Position numbers and translations under genes: made by a program. 64,000 nucleotides of DNA from Curvularia sp. ZM96 (Eukaryota; Ascomycota; Dothideomycetes; Pleosporales; Pleosporaceae), in contig JAJGBQ010000001.1 of NCBI GenBank assembly GCA_022457065.1, positions 6,572,001 to 6,636,000 of the forward strand, given 5' to 3'. Positions 1 through 9,578 of this stretch are shown here, in pieces. The notes below the pieces were generated by a model. The model was not told the DNA's origin. It saw nothing but the letters and a program-made list of their open reading frames with translations, and ran no database searches. The number at the start of each line of letters is the position of its first letter. The first letter of the stretch is position 1.

Positions 1-643
1 TCTTGAAATTCAACATCCGTCGTACTCGCCTTGAACTATTCGCTGTGGCGCCCCTATTAGAGTGACGGCTCTCCTTATCAGATTCTAAAAGGTTTCGAGC
101 GGCATTCTTTGACGATAAGCGAGTCGGACAAGGCGTCAATTGCACGTCGAAACTACTAGATTCGTGCGCCGGTGACTTGGATCCAGGCTTGGAAATTTCA
201 GACCCTTCTCTCACGGGTGTAATGGCGAATTTCTTCAATTGTCCGTAGAGGCTGTTCGAATGTATCTCAGAGGCAGAGGAGGAACAAGGAAACGTCACTA
301 TAGGCGATGAACTCTGTAGATCCGAAAACGAAGGTGACGAGCTTGACGATTCAAGCATCAAGGAATCCTGACTGGGCTCGGGCTTAATGCGTGGCGAAAT
401 AAAGACATCCTCAATTGAGGGAAGAATTTCCTCCTCATCCTTACAGTGTTGGCTGCTAGGGAGATCTATTTCAAGGTAGTCAGCACCTGCTTTGCTCATA
501 AAAAGGGTTAGAAAAGTTGGTAGTTCCCTACCGAGTTCGTCCGGTTGGGGCTGCTCTTCCTCTCTCTGGATGATGGCAGCTTCTCTGGCCGGCTCCCATA
601 GCAATACGCCGCCATTCGCTGCTTGCCATATGTGATTTGCCAT
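1..643 (-). CDS. Partial Ser-rich hypothetical protein (N-terminal part, runs off left edge)
   Basis: The reverse strand reads an ATG at 643 and then stays open for 214 codons to the window edge, so the C-terminus is missing. The protein begins MANHIWQAANGGVLLWEP and soon becomes acidic and serine-rich, with runs such as ESSSSSPSFSDLQSSSP and an IKPEPSQD stretch that resembles a sumoylation or phosphorylation-rich region. I recognise no domain. The long open frame and non-repetitive N-terminus support coding. Introns cannot be excluded. Two ACGCGT boxes lie about 190-260 bp upstream. The role is unknown; a nuclear, cell-cycle-linked protein would fit the promoter and composition, but that is inference. 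Confidence 0.65.
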   Translation of the reverse strand, partial: MANHIWQAANGGVLLWEPAREAAIIQREEEQPQPDELGRELPTFLTLFMSKAGADYLEIDLPSSQHCKDEEEILPSIEDVFISPRIKPEPSQDSLMLESSSSSPSFSDLQSSSPIVTFPCSSSASEIHSNSLYGQLKKFAITPVREGSEISKPGSKSPAHESSSFDVQLTPCPTRLSSKNAARNLLESDKESRHSNRGATANSSRRVRRMLNFK

Positions 644-1885
644 GATGAAGGTACTTGTGAATCAGTTCGAGTCAGTTCCTAATTGAACCTGAAAGGTGGC
701 ATCAATCATTTGGTATAGCGAACTGTCGAAGTCCTAGATTGCCTGGCGCGTCATGGCTTTGGCAAACTTCGTACGCGCGACTCGACGCGCCGTCGCGCCT
801 TGAAAGCACGTAAAAAGCCATACGACGTGTGACGGACGCGTCTCGCGCGTGGCGAAGTGAAGAGGCTATCGTAGCCACAGTGGCGTAGGCGGACACGCGT
901 TGTAGAATCTGCGATGCTAGGTAAGATGGGGTTGTAAAAACTTCGTTAGTACTGGTGTCATGAGGTGAGAAGACTAGCCAGGCTATTGAAACACTCTGAG
1001 CCCTTCATTTCGAAACTAATTATCCAACCCCTGTTCAATCAGAGGTAAAACTGCGTTAATCTGCTCAACCAAAAAGCAAACAGCGACATGATTCAGAGTA
1101 CCGATATCATTTTCTAGTCCGAAGGCAACATTGGCATTTTTGCACAAGTCGTACACATGATCTGAGTAACATATAGGCGCAGATAGGTAGGAATGTTTAA
1201 TGTCTACAATAACAATAGCAACAACAGTAAAAAAGGCAGACGTATGTATGTTTTGGAAAAGGAATCAACCACTATTACCTTCCCACGCTACGTGACATTC
1301 GTTATCTGTGAAAAGCGTTGATATGAAAAAAACAACATCATGAATCGACTAAAGGAAGAACATGAGACTGTGACCTTTTTGGGGAGGGCTCCGGATAGGA
1401 TGATGGGGAGCGGGGTAAAACAATCTTTCCGAAAAGAAAACGAAATTGAAATATGCAGAGCATACAAGAGGAATTGTTTTTCAGTGCTTGAAACACTATT
1501 GGCTGGCTGGATCGCAACGATCAAAGTACAGGCATCTGATATGCGTATGCAACAAGATAGAGGACAAGAAGCAAAAGACTGTAATATGCCGCAAGCTTTT
1601 GGAGAAAGCAAGTTACGTATGATACTGAACCTTTGAAAGCAGGGTCGGTGAATTGGCCGACATGGTATGGCTCCATCTGCTGCTTCTGGTGGAAGTGTAC
1701 ACCTAGTGACAGGATGTTCGGTTTGCATAAGCGCCCAAGCGCAGTGCTTTGGCTGCGAACGTGCATATGCGAGGTCCCACCCGCATATAGCCAGTGAACG
1801 GCTGAATGAGAAAGCGATTTCTCACGCCAGATCACTCTCCACCAACAAGACTAACGACGCCTCGCCGAAGTGCATGACTGTTCGC
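644..1885. other. Intergenic, no convincing gene
   Basis: This 1.2-kb stretch holds overlapping short frames on both strands that lack domain character and look like chance reading frames. Apart from the CG-rich patch with two ACGCGT boxes nothing was recognised. Confidence 0.5.
836..900. promoter_or_regulatory. Two ACGCGT (MCB-type) boxes
   Basis: ACGCGT occurs at 836-841 and 895-900 within a CG-rich patch (about 768-850) that also holds several GACGCG/GTCGCG near-matches. ACGCGT is the MluI cell-cycle box bound by MBF-type factors in yeasts. The nearest start is the minus-strand gene beginning at 643. That MBF acts here is inference. Confidence 0.35.
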
Positions 1886-3498
1886 TTATTTGTGACCATG
1901 CTGCTCGGTGCAGATCTTCCTTACGACCCACTTCTCCCAGAACTTGCGCTGCTGGTTGGTGACCATGACGCCATCGTCCCCTAACGCGTCTACGCTGTCC
2001 ATATGACCATTGCAATTGCACCAGGTGATCGATGCTGGAGTGTCTGGCATTGGTGGGAAGTGTAGAGTACCGCCTTGTTCCGGTTCCGGCTCGTCCGTCT
2101 CTGCATCCGAATCTGATCCCGCTATTGAGCTGCCGTCTAGATCATTGCCACTGCCACTGTGATTGTCGAAAGGCTCCTCTTGTTCCCCGTCGTATTCCCA
2201 ATCCTCGCTTTCGTCGCTGCTATCACTCCCAACAAGTGGGTCGTCTGGGACTTCAGCGCCGAGCACCCACTGCTCGTCGAAATGTCGCTCGTAATCGATT
2301 CGCCGTAAACTGACCCAATCGAGTCTTGGGAGGTCGTCTCGTAAGCAAGGGAGGACGTCTTTCCACCGACTACCTTCTCTTAGCAGTACGTCTCGAAGCC
2401 TGAGTCCACGCAATGTCTCTCGGTGTCTGGTAGCCAGCCCGATGATTTCGTCGGCATCCAGCCTCCATGCTTGTATCCCGAATGCCTGTAACTTATCCCA
2501 CTTAACATGATGGAAAAGCTCCTCTAGACGAAGGGTAAGTGGCCGGTACGAGGGAAAGCCGATATGTAGCGCTTCAATATTTTTGGCGGCAGTGAAGAGA
2601 GCCTTGGATAATGAGGAGAGATTTCTCATTCGTACATCGAGGTCTATGCTATCATCAAAGTGTAACTCTAAGCAAGTCAGGCGACTAGCAAGAATACCCA
2701 GTGTTGACGGCGGATTCTCAACGGCACTTGATACGCTTTGGGGGCTGAGCATAGGCGATGAGATTCGTGAGCATGGAGATCCAGACTTTAGAAGGGCCTG
2801 ACCTATAGTCTTTGCGCTGTGTAAGCACGCCGGAGGCCACCTCGGCACTAGATCGTTTAATTCATGACTGCGCATGTAATTGATAAGTTTCCCCTCTTCT
2901 TGGTCCTGGACTCGCAGGATCTGAATGTGCTGAAGCGAAGTGAACTGCCGAAGCGCTATTTGAAGAATGCGAGCATCTTCTCCTGTACGGACAATGTCTC
3001 GCTGTTCATTTGCCTTTGTTTGAAAGTGACGCACGTCAAAGAGGCTGAAACTGTTGGGCTGTGTGTGTAAAAGCTCGTGCAGTCGCTCCCGTCCTGCGGC
3101 CTAGTTAGTACTGGCCAAGCGTACAGGGTTTGAGAAGTAAGAGAAGGATCAGTCGGACCTTCATCGTAGAAGAACGGGACCATATAACTAAATTTCTTAA
3201 CACGCCTCGCAATGTGCGGCTGGCCGGCAATCTTTTCGAGCCGTTCAAGGCCTCTTTTGGAGAAGCGTGTGGTGACACGTGAGAACTGATGGATAATGCC
3301 GAGGTCGGAGAACTTCCTGCAGGTCAGGCGAAAGGCGGCAATGGTTTGGGCCTGGTCGTAATCTGGAGGCAGCGGCAGCTTGAAGCTCTCCTGGGAGAGA
3401 TAGGCGCGGCGCTCGAGACTGATGGGTTTTTCTGGTTCCGAGGCAACATATTCGAGGATGATGCGAAGAAGCTCGTCGGCAAGATCAAGGATACCCAT
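1886..3498 (-). CDS. F-box-type protein with acidic C-terminal region
   Basis: The gene has two predicted exons, 3498-3159 and 3093-1886, giving about 515 residues. The 65-bp intron is supported by an ACTAAC branch site and by seamless continuation from FFYDEG into RERLHELLHTQ. The N-terminus (MGILDLADELLRIILEYV...) has the form of an F-box, which binds Skp1 in SCF ubiquitin ligases. The middle is leucine-rich and LRR-like (TSLQHIQILRV, LTCLELHFDDS). Near the C-terminus is an acidic Asp/Ser/Glu segment. The overall pattern matches a family of F-box proteins expanded in Pleosporales. The substrate is unknown. No catalytic motif is expected. The F-box is divergent, so the family call rests on the whole architecture. 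Confidence 0.75.
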
Positions 3499-4910
3499 TT
3501 TATGTAAGACTATTCATGACGGCAGCAAAGAGGAGTTTTTCTACGGCGGGGCGTCCCAGGCCAGCCAGGCGCGCACCACAGGACGGATATACTACTGTGG
3601 GCGCCGGGCAGAGGGTAGACAGGGAGTCAGCGAGGGTGCTCGGGCCGTATCGGGAGAGTGGTTAGTGTAGGACGGCGGATGGCAGGTGGATGGCGGCAGC
3701 GGGACAGGCACGTCAACTGACGACGTGGTGTTATCTGGCGGCGAGGGACTGTAGGACGACAGGCGAGGCGAAGAGCGGCCAGAGGGGCAGGGCCGGGGAA
3801 GAGAAGGGAATGCATGACCTCTTCGCTAGCAGTCAGCTAAGCGTCGCTGGAGTTGAGGACGAGTGGACACGCCGTGCTGCAACACCCTGGCCGCCCACTG
3901 CAAGAGCCCAATGACACGGGGCGCCGTAGACCACAAACCGCCTAGCGCTCACATGACCAGAGCTCGACGCGGCCGCCCGCCATAAGCACCCGTCGAGTGA
4001 CGGGACCGTGGCTCCTCCCGAGCGAACTTTGTTCGATTCGTCCCCGTTGCGCTGCACCGCTGCACCGCCAGCGCCAGTGGGGCCTCTGAACTCGGTCCTA
4101 TTTGCCCCCTTCACGTCGAATCAGCCAGCCCTGGTCGCGGTGCGTTGCCAGCAAAGCATGCGTCTCAAGCGCTTGTGACGCTAATCACCCGACCCGCAAG
4201 AGCGTCATCAGGGCCATTCCACTGCCGTGCGCCTGGAAGCCCGTCGTCTGATGGGAATGGGCCCCAGCACCGCCTTTTGCTGCGTGACGACATTGGCCCT
4301 CGGAGAGCCGCAGGGCTGAAGGCCACGGGCGACGAGCGTGCCTGTGCAAGAGTCATGGATGCATATGTTGGCGTCGTGGACAGAAAGACGCCATGCATGG
4401 CAAATACCCGGCACTGCTGCTTCATCGCACCGTGGGAGGCCGACGAGGCACCACGAGCTGAGTTGTCACTTATTGACTGCATACAATATTCATGCCGTCG
4501 TTCGATGCTATGAATCCCCGCAGCCGCCAAGCTCCGTCATCGCGACGGATCCGCCTGCAGTGCTTCCCCCAAGTCCACCCGTACAAGATGACGACGCGCT
4601 GCGTTCAGGCTGCCAGCCACCGTTCCAGAGCCACCGCTCATCGGACAGCAAACCGGTTGCTTGTATACAGCCTCCCTATCTGCCCAGTAACGTCATGGCA
4701 TGTTGCCTCGTCGTATCGGTTCCTCGCGCGCAGACGTTGTGTATCGTTGCACGAGGACTCCTGGCCCAGACGTCGAATTGCCCATCTCCCATGCTGCCCG
4801 TCCATCCATCGACTTACATCCGGCCACATGCTGCCTGAACTCGGCCCTGCGACACAACAGAGACGTGTCTCATGCTATCATCCCACCCGATTCCGTCATC
4901 CCAGTGCTCC
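3499..4910. other. Intergenic, GC-rich, no convincing gene
   Basis: Many short overlapping frames occur on both strands, as expected for GC-rich non-coding sequence. None has a recognisable domain or shows splice continuity. It lies between the 5' end of the F-box gene and the 3' end of the PPAT gene. Confidence 0.5.
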
Positions 4911-6146
4911 TCATGCCCCTGCCCCTGATTGAGTGCGTTCGCTGCGTTTGCGGCGAATTTCCGTGCTGCTGAGCTTGCTTTGGAATGTTTCGTCCACGTT
5001 GTCTTCTTCGCTGGCATCGAGAACCGCAACCTCAAAAACCTCCAGGGGACCCCAGCCCTGCTCCTTGCGCTTCTCGTTGACTGCTGCACCCCCACTCCTT
5101 GTTTCGAGCGAGAGGACCAGGGCAGTAATGTCCTTGTCGGTGATGGTCGGGCCAAACGGATCCCAAATCTCGACGTACTTGATGACGAGCCCAAATGGAT
5201 AGCTGACATGGACGGCGTGGCCATTTGGTCCGGGCTCATGGATCTCTTCGACACGGATACGCTCGTCGTCTGGAGAACCAAAGTAGACAAGGGGTGAGAG
5301 AAAATTGTGTACCGAGTCCTGGCGCTCTTTCCAGCTCTCAAGGTGCTCTGCAAACTTTTTGTTCTTCAGCAGAGCATCGCCGGTAATTCCAACGGTAAGC
5401 ACACTGGGCTTGGCCTCTGAAGCCGTCGACGGTCGTCTCCCGAGCATAAAGGCAAACATGGTCAGCAGCAGCTTGTGGCCAATGTGCAGATGGTCAAAGG
5501 TGCCTCCAACAGCCACCGACAGGTGGTTCGTAGCTGCACTCGTTGGACTGACTGATGATTCTGGTTTCGAGGCTTCTACGCTCACGATTCCGCCTCGGAC
5601 CTTTTTGACTGCGTGCTGAGTCTTGGATAGAGACGTGAAGGCCTTCAGAACCTGCTCGCCCTGTTCGCTTTCGACTGAATAGACGACATGCCATGTTCGG
5701 GGGTTCCGGGCTAGTGTGTGCATGTCGACGGCTGGCCCCTGTAGTTCTTGCTCTGGAGTAGAATCAGACAGAGGCCTTGTGAGCTGGCCATCTCTCGGAC
5801 ATGCTACGAGTACAATGCGGGCGTCAATGCCTTGTTCATCCTCGGTATCTATAGCGTCTCTACTGGTGGTGATGCAGATGAGCTTGTAGAGGTCGGCCAC
5901 TAGCTGCTGCGTGGTTGCGTAATGAGGACCCCGCGGCGCATCCAGCTGTCCATATAGATGCGGGCATGGCAGCGCAATTTCCAGGAGAGTAGGCCCCTGT
6001 ATGCTGCGGCGAGTTGTAGCAAGCTCTTTCAAGACGGTACATATAGGGGCGTTGTAGGCGGCTTTGAGCGTAGCATACGACGACGGCGCGGGGGCAGGCG
6101 GCAGCAACAACAAGGCACGGTGGGCTGGTCTGCGTGAGAGCGGCAT
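4911..6146 (-). CDS. Phosphopantetheine adenylyltransferase (CoA biosynthesis)
   Basis: This single-exon gene encodes about 411 residues from the ATG at 6146. The C-terminal half is a nucleotidyltransferase of the CoaD/eukaryotic PPAT class. It has the phosphate-binding motif GGTFDHLHIGH near residue 212 and an SSTEIRR motif near the C-terminus, equivalent to the ISSTxIR signature. The enzyme transfers AMP from ATP to 4'-phosphopantetheine to make dephospho-CoA. The N-terminal roughly 200 residues are less conserved, as in other fungal members (yeast Cab4 type). The frame continues upstream to 6443, but that would abut the divergent start at 6442. An in-frame ATG at 6227 is a second option and would add an Arg-rich, hydrophobic, presequence-like end. 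Start choice is the main uncertainty. Confidence 0.88.
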   Translation of the reverse strand: MPLSRRPAHRALLLLPPAPAPSSYATLKAAYNAPICTVLKELATTRRSIQGPTLLEIALPCPHLYGQLDAPRGPHYATTQQLVADLYKLICITTSRDAIDTEDEQGIDARIVLVACPRDGQLTRPLSDSTPEQELQGPAVDMHTLARNPRTWHVVYSVESEQGEQVLKAFTSLSKTQHAVKKVRGGIVSVEASKPESSVSPTSAATNHLSVAVGGTFDHLHIGHKLLLTMFAFMLGRRPSTASEAKPSVLTVGITGDALLKNKKFAEHLESWKERQDSVHNFLSPLVYFGSPDDERIRVEEIHEPGPNGHAVHVSYPFGLVIKYVEIWDPFGPTITDKDITALVLSLETRSGGAAVNEKRKEQGWGPLEVFEVAVLDASEEDNVDETFQSKLSSTEIRRKRSERTQSGAGA

Positions 6147-6441
6147 GGCGGCGAGGCGGCGGGCAAGTGGCAGGCAGATCAAAGGCGTAGGAGCATTGAA
6201 ACGGCGTCTTGCTCGCAACAAGACCATGGACGGCGGAGAGCCTGGGCCCTTCACAGCCCGGGGCGTGAAGGCGAGGGCTGGTTGGAGGGGTAGTGGGGAA
6301 CGCTTGCCGAAACGGAGACGGCCAGGCCAGGGACTCGACGACGCACGCCAACCGCACATGTCGCTTTCCCAGACAAGCTCGCTGCCCGTCCCTTTCTTTT
6401 TCCCTTTTCCCCAAGCCAGTGCGGTAGCCATTGCAGGCGCC
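6147..6441. promoter_or_regulatory. Divergent promoter, PPAT / WD-repeat gene
   Basis: About 295 bp separate the head-to-head starts at 6146 (minus) and 6442 (plus), so control sequences must be shared. A pyrimidine-rich tract (about 6388-6412) lies shortly before the plus-strand ATG. No specific factor site was identified. Confidence 0.5.
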
Positions 6442-8800
6442 ATGCCCTTCGGACATCACCATCAGAATGCGCACCCCGACCCGGCGCAGGGCATCTATGC
6501 CGCCGCTTCGGCGCTTGGGAGTAGGTAGCCTTCGCACGCACGCCGCGTGAACATCGACTGATATGCATCTCCCGATTCTTAGGCATAGGCGCGCCGGGAG
6601 GCAATCTGCGCTCAGCAACCCAGGGCACCACGCGAGCCGGCACCGATGCCTTTCTGCCTGGGAGCAGCGGCAATGCCCAGTCCCAGAGCGAAGCCTACAT
6701 GGCCTCGACAGCGCCGCCCGCCGCAAACTCGAGCTTCGACACGCCGCGACACAAGGCCCCGAGCCTGGGAGGGCGCGCCAACGAGGACCTCCGTGTATCG
6801 ACGGCGGCAGCCCAGCATGCCTCAGTGCCTCCCCCTGGGGCCTCGGGGCAGCAGATGTACAACTCGCCCGACAGCTATCGATCGGCGCCCAACATCGACC
6901 ATGGCCCCCCGCAAAACAACCAGTATAACCCGCCGGCTGTGCCCGGCAGTCTCCAGCCTGCAAGCGGTTCAGGGCAGCAGCAACAGCAGCAACAGCAGCC
7001 ACAACAGGCACAGCAACAACAGCAGCAGCAGCGACCCGGCCCTGCGACTGCCTACACGGCGCCTGTCGCGCCTACCCAGACGCAGATAACCACCAACGCC
7101 CAGCAGTACACGCTACCTACCCGCTCAAACACCATCAACCAGTCACAGCACTCGCCTCACGCGTCGCACTCGTACTCGCGCTCCAGCCCAGCCGGCCTGG
7201 GCCCTGACCAGAAGTACATTCCTTTTTCCAATACCCCCGAGCAGCCCAAGTACGCCTCGGGCACTCCCGCCCAAAAGTACCAACCCTCGACTCCTTCTGG
7301 CGCCGCATCGCATTCCCCCCTGGGCCTCGCAGACATCCGACCTCGCGCAAACTCAAACATGGAGCCCGAGAGCGCGGGACACGGCAATCCCACCCTCAGC
7401 GACCAGAACAAGGTGCCCTCCAACAGCAACTACCTCGCCCCTTGGAGCATATACGCCTTCGACTGGTGCAAATGGAATGTAACTGGCAGCAACAGCGCTG
7501 GAAAAATGGCCGTGGGCAGTTACCTAGAAGACAACCACAACTTTGTAAGTGCTCAATTGATAGCACAGAGTGACGTTTGCTTATGCGCCGTTTAGATTCG
7601 CATCCTCGACACGCAGATAGCGCCCCAAGACGTCTCCGCTCCTGGTGCAACCCCCTACGGTATTGAGTACAACGCCATCGCCGAAGCCACATGCTCCTTC
7701 CCCGTCACACGCATGCTATGGGAGCCGCCTTCGTCACAGAAACAGTCGACCGATCTCCTCGCGACTTCGGGCGACCATCTGCGCCTGTGGTCGCTCCCCC
7801 AAGCCTCGGGAAATAACACAAGCAACACCATCACACGTTCGTCGTCTGTGAATACTCGAGAACCCCAGCTACCAAAGCTCACACCGCTCGCGCTCCTCTC
7901 CAATTCCAAGACACCTGAACACACTGCCCCGCTCACATCCCTTGACTGGAACACCATGTCACCAAAACTCATCATCACCTCCAGCATAGATACCACCTGC
8001 ACGATATGGGACATACCCTCTCTGACAGCCAAGACGCAACTGATTGCCCACGACAAGGAAGTCTTTGACGTTCGCTTCTGCGCAGGCAGCGTCGATGTCT
8101 TTGTCAGCTGCGGTGCCGACGGAAGTGTTCGCATGTTCGATCTGCGCAGCCTAGAACACAGCACAATCATTTACGAGCCCTCAGACAAGGGAGCTGATCG
8201 GGACAAGGGTCAGTCATCTAACATTCTTATGCGCGCTAATAACTAACTTCCTGTATAGGCTCACCAACAGGCCGCATGTCGCCAACCAAAGCTCAGCAGA
8301 CCATGTCGTATGCGCCACCCCTCCTCCGGCTCGCCGCTTCTCCACACGACTCTCATCTCCTTGCCACCTTTGCCGCCGATTCCAACCTCATCCGCATCCT
8401 TGATGTCAGGCAGCCTGGCCAGGCCCTCCTGGAACTTCGCGGTCACTCCGCAGCTGTCAACAGCATAGAATGGAACCCTTCGCGGAGAGGTATGCTCGCG
8501 TCCGGCGCCGACGACTCGCTCGTCTTGATCTGGGATCTGCTCCACGCAAACAATGGCGCCACAATCAGCGGCGAACATGCCGCACCACAGGCACCGCCTC
8601 CGTCTGCAACCTCGCACTCTGCAAACGGCGCTGCAAACCAGCAGAACGCGCCCGTCGGCCAAAAGGGGCCGTATGCTAGCTGGCGGTGCGACTACGAGGT
8701 CGGCAACCTCAGCTGGGCGCCCCAGAGCGCCTTGACTGGCCAAGGCGGCGAGTGGGTCGGTGTTGCTGGTGGACGCGGTATCTGGGGTGTCAAGTTATAA
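6442..8800 (+). CDS. WD40-repeat protein, DCAF7/WDR68 type
   Basis: Four predicted exons are 6442-6520, 6583-7544, 7596-8208 and 8259-8800, giving about 731 residues. The first intron ends at a NAGNNNNAG choice (6582 or 6588), both in frame. The N-terminal 300 residues are Pro/Ser/Gln-rich with a polyglutamine stretch encoded at about 6976-7035. From about residue 325 the protein matches the DCAF7/WDR68 family: WSIYAFDWCKWN, LLATSGDHLRLW, APLTSLDWN, SSIDTTCTIWD and DDSLVLIWDL are successive WD-repeat blades. These proteins are scaffolds that bind DYRK-type kinases and CUL4-DDB1 and act in nucleus and cytosol. The long disordered N-terminus is a fungal addition. The terminal WGVKL ends the propeller. 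Confidence 0.88.
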
Positions 8801-9578
8801 TGTTGATGACGAGTATGAGGCGCTAGAAGCTGGGAAATGGGAATCAAGGAAAAGAAAACGGCCGTTTTTAGAAGTCAAGGTCGATTGTTTGTCTCGTTAG
8901 CAGCGGAGGACGTACCAACTATGCCGTTCTTTGTAAATGACATGCCTGGTATGGAGATGTCGAGAGAAGGAAAGAGGGGAGTGAAAAGTGCATAAATCGT
9001 TCATGTTGGGGCTTAGGCTGTGTTTTTCTTCTCTTTGTCCTATACGAAGCGATTCCTGCTCCAGAATCGGCGTTTGTACGAGGAAGCGAAGTGTCGTTTT
9101 TGGTGCGTGTATACTGTTCGGTTGGTTGGTCAAGATACCTTATATGAAAGCTTTACTTCTCCATGAACATTCCGGATGTGCATTGAGCTGTTTTTATTTC
9201 ATTGTATGTGTTCTCAAATCCATGATTTGTTAAACTGATAACTCGTTCTATTCAATCACTGTCTGTGAAAATGAAAAGAAAAAAAAGAAAAAAAAGGGCG
9301 AGCGATTGACAGAGGAAGAACAGCATTTGCAGCATAACAGCCAGATATCGGATGTTTTTGGTTTTCAAGGCGTAGATGGAGATGAGAAGAGTCTTGGATA
9401 AAAAAAAATTTATCGTTTGTTCGGTAATGATGCGAAAGAAAGAAGATTGTTTGATTCAAATACCGAAACTCGTTCATTCATCACGAAGAGCAGAAACTAA
9501 GCAAGAAAATATCCTTTTACCTCCCATCCCCCCGTCACCCATTCCTCGCGCCTTTCCTTCCAAATTTACGGCCTTGAC
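8801..9578. other. Convergent intergenic region (3' ends)
   Basis: This region lies between two convergent genes and contains A-rich runs (about 9269-9298), likely carrying both 3' UTRs and poly(A) sites. No gene was recognised. Confidence 0.5.

Noticed and set aside
1288..1835. Overlapping frames at the left end
   Set aside because: Frames on both strands overlap without domain, splice or codon support.
3627..4838. Several GC-rich frames upstream of the F-box gene
   Set aside because: Overlapping frames on both strands with random composition; no continuity across any splice site.
6975..7035. CAG/CAA-rich stretch as a stand-alone microsatellite
   Set aside because: It is inside the coding exon of the WD-repeat gene and reads as polyglutamine in frame, so it is a coding tract rather than a separate repeat.
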